Part shown: piece after piece, positions 57,673-64,000 of the stretch | Layout: every line of letters begins with the position of its first letter | Numbering within the stretch: the first letter of the stretch is position 1 | Assembly (NCBI GenBank): GCA_015680685.1 | Contig: MNCI01009412.1 | Span: 123,541-187,540, forward strand | Reading direction: 5' to 3' | DNA length: 64,000 nt | DNA from: Gnetum montanum | Taxonomy: Eukaryota > Streptophyta > Gnetopsida > Gnetales > Gnetaceae | Notes under the pieces: generated by a model | Seen by the model: only the letters and a program-made list of their open reading frames with translations | The model's database searches: none | Told to the model about the DNA's origin: nothing | Made by a program: the position numbers and the translations under genes

Positions 57673-60600
57673 ATGAACCCACTTAGCACCTCAGCTACCA
57701 CCTTGAGCTTAGAGATCATCCCTTGCAACATGCAACAAATCTTGAGCAACCGCTTAGCCAAGTGTGACCACAATGGTCATATCTCTAACTGTAACATCAA
57801 TCACCTGAATGCACAACATGTGATGAATAGTGATACAAATTCTTATGTGCAAAGATCCAAGTGGGCCTACCATTGGACTACCACGAATTCGAAGAAAAGC
57901 GTAATTCTGAAATCATCCGCTAGAATGGAAGGGAGTTCCTTCCTACTCTTGATACCATTATCCAACTCACTAAGACATTCCAATGGATTTTGAACCAACT
58001 TATGTGATTGGGTGGGTCAAAAGAATGAGACACAGTGTCTCATTATGATGAGCCCCTTCATGATGGGCAAGAGGGGTTTGAATTCCACTTTGAAGGTGGT
58101 AGCCCGCTCTACACCATAGCTTCACAGTCCACTTTTGTGTTCCTTCCACACCAGTCACAGTCCTCCACCTCTTTTGTGAAGGCTACAATGCTTCCATAGC
58201 CTAGAACTTCCCTGGTTGTAGGTAGCCATCAAATTCTATCAACACAATAACATGTAGGGCCTTTGACCTCCTTTCCCTTTATGATTCCTTTGCAACCCAT
58301 TCAACTTTCATAGCCAACATCTGTGGTGCCTGCCTTGGCATATGTACATACCATGCCTACATTACAACTACAAATAAACCTTATTTTCATTACCTCTTCT
58401 ATGCTAATTCCACCATTGGCAGTAGCTCCAACCTCAGCTGTGTGGTGGGTAGCGACGTCCTTTCCTATTGCTTAGATGTCTCAGATGCCACAGTATGTGT
58501 AGCCCCAAATGTATCAAGCTTCACACATGGTGCAACCAACTACAAGGCTGTGAGTTGCTTTGGAAAAGGAGTAGGTAACCATTTCCACATCACCACCAAT
58601 GGTAGTCACTTTGGCAGCACCACCCACAGGGTTGTGGACCACTCAGATGGCATCACCAATGGGAGCTACTTTGATAGCACCCCTAATGGGACTAGTAGCT
58701 GCACCAATAGCACAACCAATGGTGGTCGGCCCAGCGGTACCCTTGATAGTCCAACTAATGCAACCTACCTTAATACCCCTAGGTCTAGATGAAGCCTTCG
58801 AACTCATTCAAACCCTCACTAATGAAGTCAAGTGGCTTAAATCCGTCAGCTCTAAAATAGTACAAGTAATGAACTTTTATCATGATGACCTTATTAGTCC
58901 CATCATTCTACCACTCACGTTGCCTCCTGGGGTGAAACTTCCCCACTGCACAAAATATAATGGGAAGGGTGATCTAAATGCCCACTTAGTTACTTTTCAA
59001 TTCAAGTCCTTATTACTACAACTATGGCTGCATGTGATTATTCATGTCTTCGCCATGTCCTTGACTAGCAAAGCTTTAGATTGGTATCGTGCACTTCCTC
59101 ATGCTTCTATTTCAACTCTAGAAGAGTTGCTGAGTCAGTTTGTAACTTGCTCCAAGTACAACTTGAAGCCAGAAGCCACTTTAGACAAACTCATGAATGT
59201 TAAACAAGAAGCATTAGAGCTCATCCAGAAATTCATACAATGGTGGAGTGCTACCTTAAATGAGATCTGTGAGTTGATTACTGAAGCCCATCTACTGGCC
59301 ATTTTTAAGGATGCTGTAAATGACTTCATTAAGTCTAAGCTATACTATTTAGTGCCATGCTCTCTTAGCTAGACCTTTGCTCAAACAAAAAGCATACAAG
59401 ATGCGATTGAGGATACCAAAGACCCTACTTACATAACTTACAAGAACATACATACAAAGAAAGATAAAGAAAAAGGGAAGGCCACCATAATCATTGTGGC
59501 TACTGTGGTGGGTGAAGCCAAAAATAATAATAATAAATACACTACCAAAATTCCTAAGGCCCCAACCATGACCAACAAAACATCTAGTTCTAGCAACACA
59601 GGAATTAGCCAACCCCCAATGTCAATGACCACGACACAAACTTCACCAAGATCAAATTTTGAGTGCAAAGATCGATGGATATATACCCCATTGCCTATTA
59701 AGCCATCATAGCTTTTGGATCAATTGTTGAGTTTTGGGTGCATTCAATATAAACAAATGTTAGAGGAGGCCCATAAACAAAATGAGAGGTGTTGCGAGAT
59801 CCTTTGAGATCCCTTTGTAGCTACACCTAATGAGACTCTAGTACCCAAAAATTTTAAGCTAGATCAATTTTGCAACAACCACTAGTTGTGTGGTCATGAC
59901 ACAGATTATTACTTGGCATTGAAAGATGACATTCAACGTATGATTGATCAAGGAAAGTTGATCCTTGATGGAAATAGTCCTATTCAACTGGAAAACAAAT
60001 CTATGAATGTCTATAAGAACCTGTTGAATGCTAATAGTTCTAGCTATACCATTAATGCCATCAGTGTTGATGACAACATAGAGTCACCACATGAGCCATT
60101 TGTAGTCTATGTCTTTTCCTATGATGTTGAAGCTTCAATATCAACCAGGCTACAAACCCCTTTTGTCATTAAGGTGCCACCATAGAGGCCTGTTACACCC
60201 TTTGTAGTTAGGTCCCCACAACACACTGCTACAACAACCTAGGTGCCTTTTATTATAATAGTGTCGAAACATACAAACTCCCCATCTGCCCAGAGTCCAG
60301 TGGTTGGAACTACATCACAACCTTCCCATCTAAGAAAATGTGATGAGCTCTTAGTTAACAAAGTTATTACGGAATGCACTACACTAGGACCCCATAAGCT
60401 GACCTCCTTGTTGGTAGTTCTTATGGCATCATCCCAAAAAGCCACTGGCATCCACACACACATACAACAATCAACCCTCGAGGCTCAAAAATCCATTGTT
60501 TAGCCGAAAGGCACTCCTCCTCCTTGGAAAATCCATCTCTTAGGGTATATAGAGGAAACAAAAATTACCAAACAAGTAGATAGTGGAAAATATTTCCTAA
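57673..60600 (+). pseudogene. gag: Element C gag
   Basis: Start ATG at 57673 (MNPLSTSATTLSLEIIPC). The longest open stretch in the window (58599-59372, 257 codons) covers the capsid-type region: LDEAFELIQTLTNEVKWL, VMNFYHDDLISPIILPLTLP, then ALDWYRALPHASISTLEELL, the retrotransposon-gag pattern. Linker 59496-59711 ends YTPLPIKPS. The knuckle near 59870-59915 reads CNNH.LCGHDTDYY, fourth ligand Y. Frameshifts near 58000 and 58750 and stops at about 59371, 59709 and 60183 break it. Confidence 0.85.
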
Positions 60601-60655
60601 ATGCACTTTCATAGGTCAGACAAGCTCTAAAACAAAAAAAATTACAACTTTAAGC

Positions 60656-61510
60656 TTGTATAATTTAATAATGACTTCTGTTGCACATCACAAGGCTTTG
60701 ATCTATATGATGGCATCTATTCCTATTAGGAAAGATATGCCAGCAGAGGAAAGAGCCATTCATGCTATTATGCTTCCATATTTTGCTGAAGAATCATGGG
60801 AAACTCACTTGGATTTTCATGATGAAGCCATTAAAGCTGATCCTGAAAGGGGTCAAGTAACCACTACCCCTATGTTTATAGCAATTTGTGTAGGCCAATA
60901 TAAGATTCGCAGGGTGTATGTTGATGATGGGGAAATAACCAATGTAATTCCATTCCCTGTTGTTGACAAGTTGGGCTTGATGGATCAAATTAAGCCCATG
61001 ACAACTTCTTGTTTGAAGTCATTCAATAGGGCACATGTTGTAGTCAAGGGAATCATCACTATCAATTTTTTGGTAGCGGATCAGTTCCTCACTAGTGCAG
61101 AATTCATTGTGGTAGAAGAAATGCCTAGGTTCAATTTGATGTTGGGAAGATCTTGGTTAGCCCAATTAAGGGTTGTCTCTTCACCGATATACCAAGAGAT
61201 CCACCTACCCTATGCAGGTGGAGAGGAGGTGATCTTTGGTGATGATGTAGCTCCTTGAACTATCAACAATATAAACATGGAGCAAGGGTCAGAGATAGAA
61301 GTCTCCGAAGATGTGTCACCTATCCACATTGAAATCCAACGTTGTTCAACAAATAAGCCAGACAAAACTAATGACCTACATGAAGAAACTATATGAGAAA
61401 AGTTGTCATTTTTGATGGCAAATGATAGCCTAGAGGAGTACCACCTTAAATCTTCCAAGCCATATGCCTCACCTAACCCACATTAGGTTAGGAAATAGTT
61501 ACGCGATTAG
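60656..61510 (+). pseudogene. pro: Element C aspartic protease (best preserved)
   Basis: A 200-codon open stretch (60656-61258) with TSVAHHKALIYMM, active site VYVDDGEITNVIP, then FNLMLGRSWLAQLRVVSSP and YAGGEEVIFGDD. A TGA at 61256-61258 sits where A has a Cys codon. Similarity continues to the shared VRK...stop at 61508-61510. Confidence 0.85.
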
Positions 61511-61611
61511 GGCATAGGCCTGCATTACTCCAGTGATTCTTTTGTCTTTAACACTTTTTTTATACAGTTTTAATTTTGCATTATATTTACCTTTTGCATT
61601 AGTTATATTTT

Positions 61612-61770
61612 CATGGTCCAAAATGACCTTAAAATAGCTATGGCCCAAAATGGCCTTAAATTATCATATGACCAAAAATGGCCTTAAACTAGCTATGGCC
61701 TGGAACGACCTTAAACTATCGTATGATCAAAAATGGCCTTAAACTAAAGCATGGGGCCCACAAGGGGCCT
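61612..61770 (+). repeat. GGCCTTAAACTAGC repeats, element C
   Basis: Five copies of a unit of about 30 bases with AAAATGGCCTTAAACTAGC and ATGGCC, ending with the GGGGCCCACAAGGGGCCTAA phrase shared with A. Confidence 0.8.
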
Positions 61771-61911
61771 AAGTACATCAACAAAAACACCCAGCAAAGG
61801 AAATAAACCTCAAATGAAATACATAGTCCAAAATTATGTCCACATTCAAAATTGCAGCATTGTCCAACAATGGGTATTACAATTCAAAATTTTAAAATAT
61901 CAGTGAATAGG

Positions 61912-64000
61912 CTATGGGTTCTCTCCTATGTCTTTATCTATTGCCCTACTAGGTCCTACATCCTCATTTGGATCCTACATAAATCAATAACAAAACAATA
62001 AAGAAATGAGTGAGCAAGGTAATGCATAAGGCTATCATGAAATAAATTGTAATAAAGCAAGACTTGGCTAGCTTGAGATGGACCCGCATCCATGTCTAGT
62101 GGTATTCTATCAAGGCTAGATGCCAAGTTCCAAAGGATTTCTTCCTTAGTCAAATTTTTCCAATCTTACTCCCCTAAATCAATGCCTGCTAAGATTTTCC
62201 ATTTCTCCACGACCTTCCATGCAGGTGGCCCTAGAGAAAACGTAGTAGATGTGGTCTCTCCAGAAGGCATGGTCATTTCCCTCTTAGGAGATTTACTAAC
62301 CACTAAATGTTTTCAAATCTATCATAGGCCTGGGTAGCACCGATCACATCAAGGAATAGCTAACAACCACATCATTTTATAGATGCATCTCTTTACTTTT
62401 GGTGGTAAGCAACACTTTTCATTTTGTATATATGTTTATGATTCTTTTGTGCCTACCCCCATTCATATACCTTGGCACTATAATCTTTATAATCTTGATT
62501 ATTTTGGGCCAAGAGATCCATTTTCAGATGTTGTTCAATTACTTCACGTGTGGCCTCATTTTTACCCTTTGCATCTGACCAATATTTGGCGTAATCAATT
62601 ATGGCCATATGCCAATTTCCATATGAATTATCATGGGCCATTAGGAATTTATTCTACAACCGTAGGTCTTCTAGCTTAACTACCTAACTCACCTTTTCTT
62701 TTTCAAGTTTCTAAACTCATTTCTAGAGATCTTCATTGATGCATCTACACTCCCACAGTGATCATGCTGAGTGTAGCACACATTTGCTTGCCTCATCATA
62801 TACATGACAAGGCACCTTTGTTACCTCTGGAGGAAGTTCAAGCATAGCTTCGACTTCAACTGCCTACTTTAGGTTCCATTTAAGCTACAAAACTATTAGA
62901 CCAAAAACAAGGAAATGTTAGTTAAAAGATAGTGTCAAAAGTGAAACAACATAAAAAGAAAATGCAATAGCCTAGATGCACCTATCATAGGATTGATTTG
63001 CTTTAAGCGATAAATCATATCATCCATTGCACCTTGCATAAAAGCAAACTTATCTAGGGTTTCTGCCCACAGCTATAAATGGAAAGTGGATGAAGACTCA
63101 GGGCCCTTAGCAGAAGTAGCACCCACTATGCAATAAAGCATGTTAGCATCATAAAGAAAAGAAGAAAAAGGAGAGAAAAACAATAAGAAAACAAAAAAAA
63201 TAGAAAAGGATGAGAGAAAAGAGGGAAAGTGTGAGGATAACATAAATGGAAGTGCAAAGCTCCTACCAAGAAAACCTATAGAGGTGAGAGTGGGGAGATC
63301 ACCTATCTGCACACTATCAAAAAAACCAGCAAACTCACCATCCTTGAAATGCAACCCTTCTTCTTCAAGCTACCTTAAGAGTGTGGTGGCATCCTCAACT
63401 ATCATACGTCCCTCAGGCTATGGGACACTATCAACAAAAGGCTCCTCTAGAGTAGGGACCTCCTCTTCTATGGCAAGAGCCTCCTCTTTTGTAATAGGGG
63501 CCTCTTCTTTGACAACAAAAACCTCTTCCTTGTCTACCATGCACTAGCCAAGGTTAGGATGCTAGTCCAACATATATGCATAAAAAGAAACAAATATGCT
63601 AACTAAAGCATACTCACCAATGAGCTCAGACTGCACATTGCAGACTCTGATGCATAGCCTTTTGCCCCTTCCTTCAATCACGCATGAGGGTTCTTCTATA
63701 GGATGAGGCTTTTTAATTTACAATTTTGATTTTATTATTTCCACAATAAGACATGCCCACCTCACTACGTTGTCCATGTTGGTGGGGGGAGTCTCCCCAA
63801 GGCTGTCATGTGTGTGAAAAGAAGGTCTTGCCCGATCCTTGGTGGTCATAGAAAAAGACTTCCCAATAGCCTCTGCAGGGTCTTGAGATCGAGTGGTGTG
63901 CAATATGTGGTGAATCCATGGCTTAGATATTTGGGTACGATCTTGTACCACCCATATCTTATTCTCCTAGACCACCAAAAATTCTTCAAACCTACACAAA
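61912..64000 (-). pseudogene. antisense cargo gene in element C, 3' part
   Basis: Exons on the - strand: before 63618 (IHHILHTT... to NVQSELIG, donor GTGAGT at 63617-63612), about 63540-63267 (acidic EEAPITKEEALAIEEEVPTLEE, then DGEFAGFFDSVQIGDLPTL; donor GTAGGA), 63125-62982 (144 nt; AETLDKFAFMQGAMDDMI; donor GTGCAT), 62884-62073 (812 nt; MAHDNSYGNWHMAIIDYAKYW, EQHLKMDLLAQNNQDYKDY, IDLGE-DWKNLTKEEIL) and 61974-61912 (DPNEDVGPSRAIDKDIGENP, stop). The donor after the 812-nt exon is GC rather than GT. It has fewer stops than the A copy and is the best guide to the protein. No function recognised. Confidence 0.75.

Larger units (their letters stand above)
55100..64000 (+). mobile_element. Element C: subfamily I retrotransposon, 5' part
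   Basis: 5' LTR (55100-57136), primer-binding-like site, leader, gag, protease, motif repeats and the antisense cargo gene, then the window ends. Order and sequence follow element A. Inserted in D. Confidence 0.9.

Noticed and set aside
62383-62679. 98-residue + strand open frame in C
   Set aside because: Shadow of the antisense 812-nt exon.

Overview
The window looks like repeat-rich nuclear DNA of a seed plant with a large genome. It is AT-rich and holds several old, nested, very large Ty3/gypsy LTR retrotransposons of Tat/Ogre type. It also holds two LINE fragments and a degenerate retroelement-type domain. I found no intact host protein gene and no tRNA, rRNA or CRISPR array. The age of the elements (paired LTRs differ at roughly one base in eight in stretches I compared by hand) and their 12-19 kb size would suit a gymnosperm, but the species cannot be read from the sequence.

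Layout. 1-1316: 3' part of an LTR (subfamily I) cut by the window edge. 1317-4762: AT-rich DNA with a broken plant-transposon-type domain (2445-3240) and a copia-like polypurine tract/LTR start (3608-3622). 4763-16971: element Z (subfamily II), complete, + strand. 16972-19380: an unrecognised broken reading frame and a degenerate ~100-bp repeat field. 19381-27829: element Y (subfamily II), - strand, without its pol and 3' LTR, containing a 170-bp run of N. 27922-47152: element A (subfamily I), complete, + strand, flanked by the 5-bp duplication AGAAG. 47158-49560 and about 49980-52526: two LINE fragments, - strand. 52532-55099: 3' end of element D (subfamily II, - strand). 55100-64000: element C (subfamily I, + strand), inserted into D's integrase and running off the window.

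All copies share one plan: LTR, primer-binding-like site close to TGGYGCTAGAAGGAGGG, gag with a CxxHx4Hx4(C/Y) knuckle, aspartic protease, spacer, reverse transcriptase, RNase H, a second archaeal-type RNase H, integrase, long 3' untranslated region, LTR. Every open frame is broken by stops and frameshifts, many explainable by C-to-T decay.

The most interesting observation is an extra multi-exon gene, antisense to the element, lying between protease and reverse transcriptase in three separate copies (A, C, Y) and absent from Z. Intron positions, exon lengths (144/144/141 and 820/812/817 nt) and protein similarity agree between copies, so it is a genuine ancient cargo gene of this retrotransposon family. 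In A it has an antisense TATAAATA upstream and an array of dyad-symmetric repeats inside its 5' part. I cannot assign a function to its protein.
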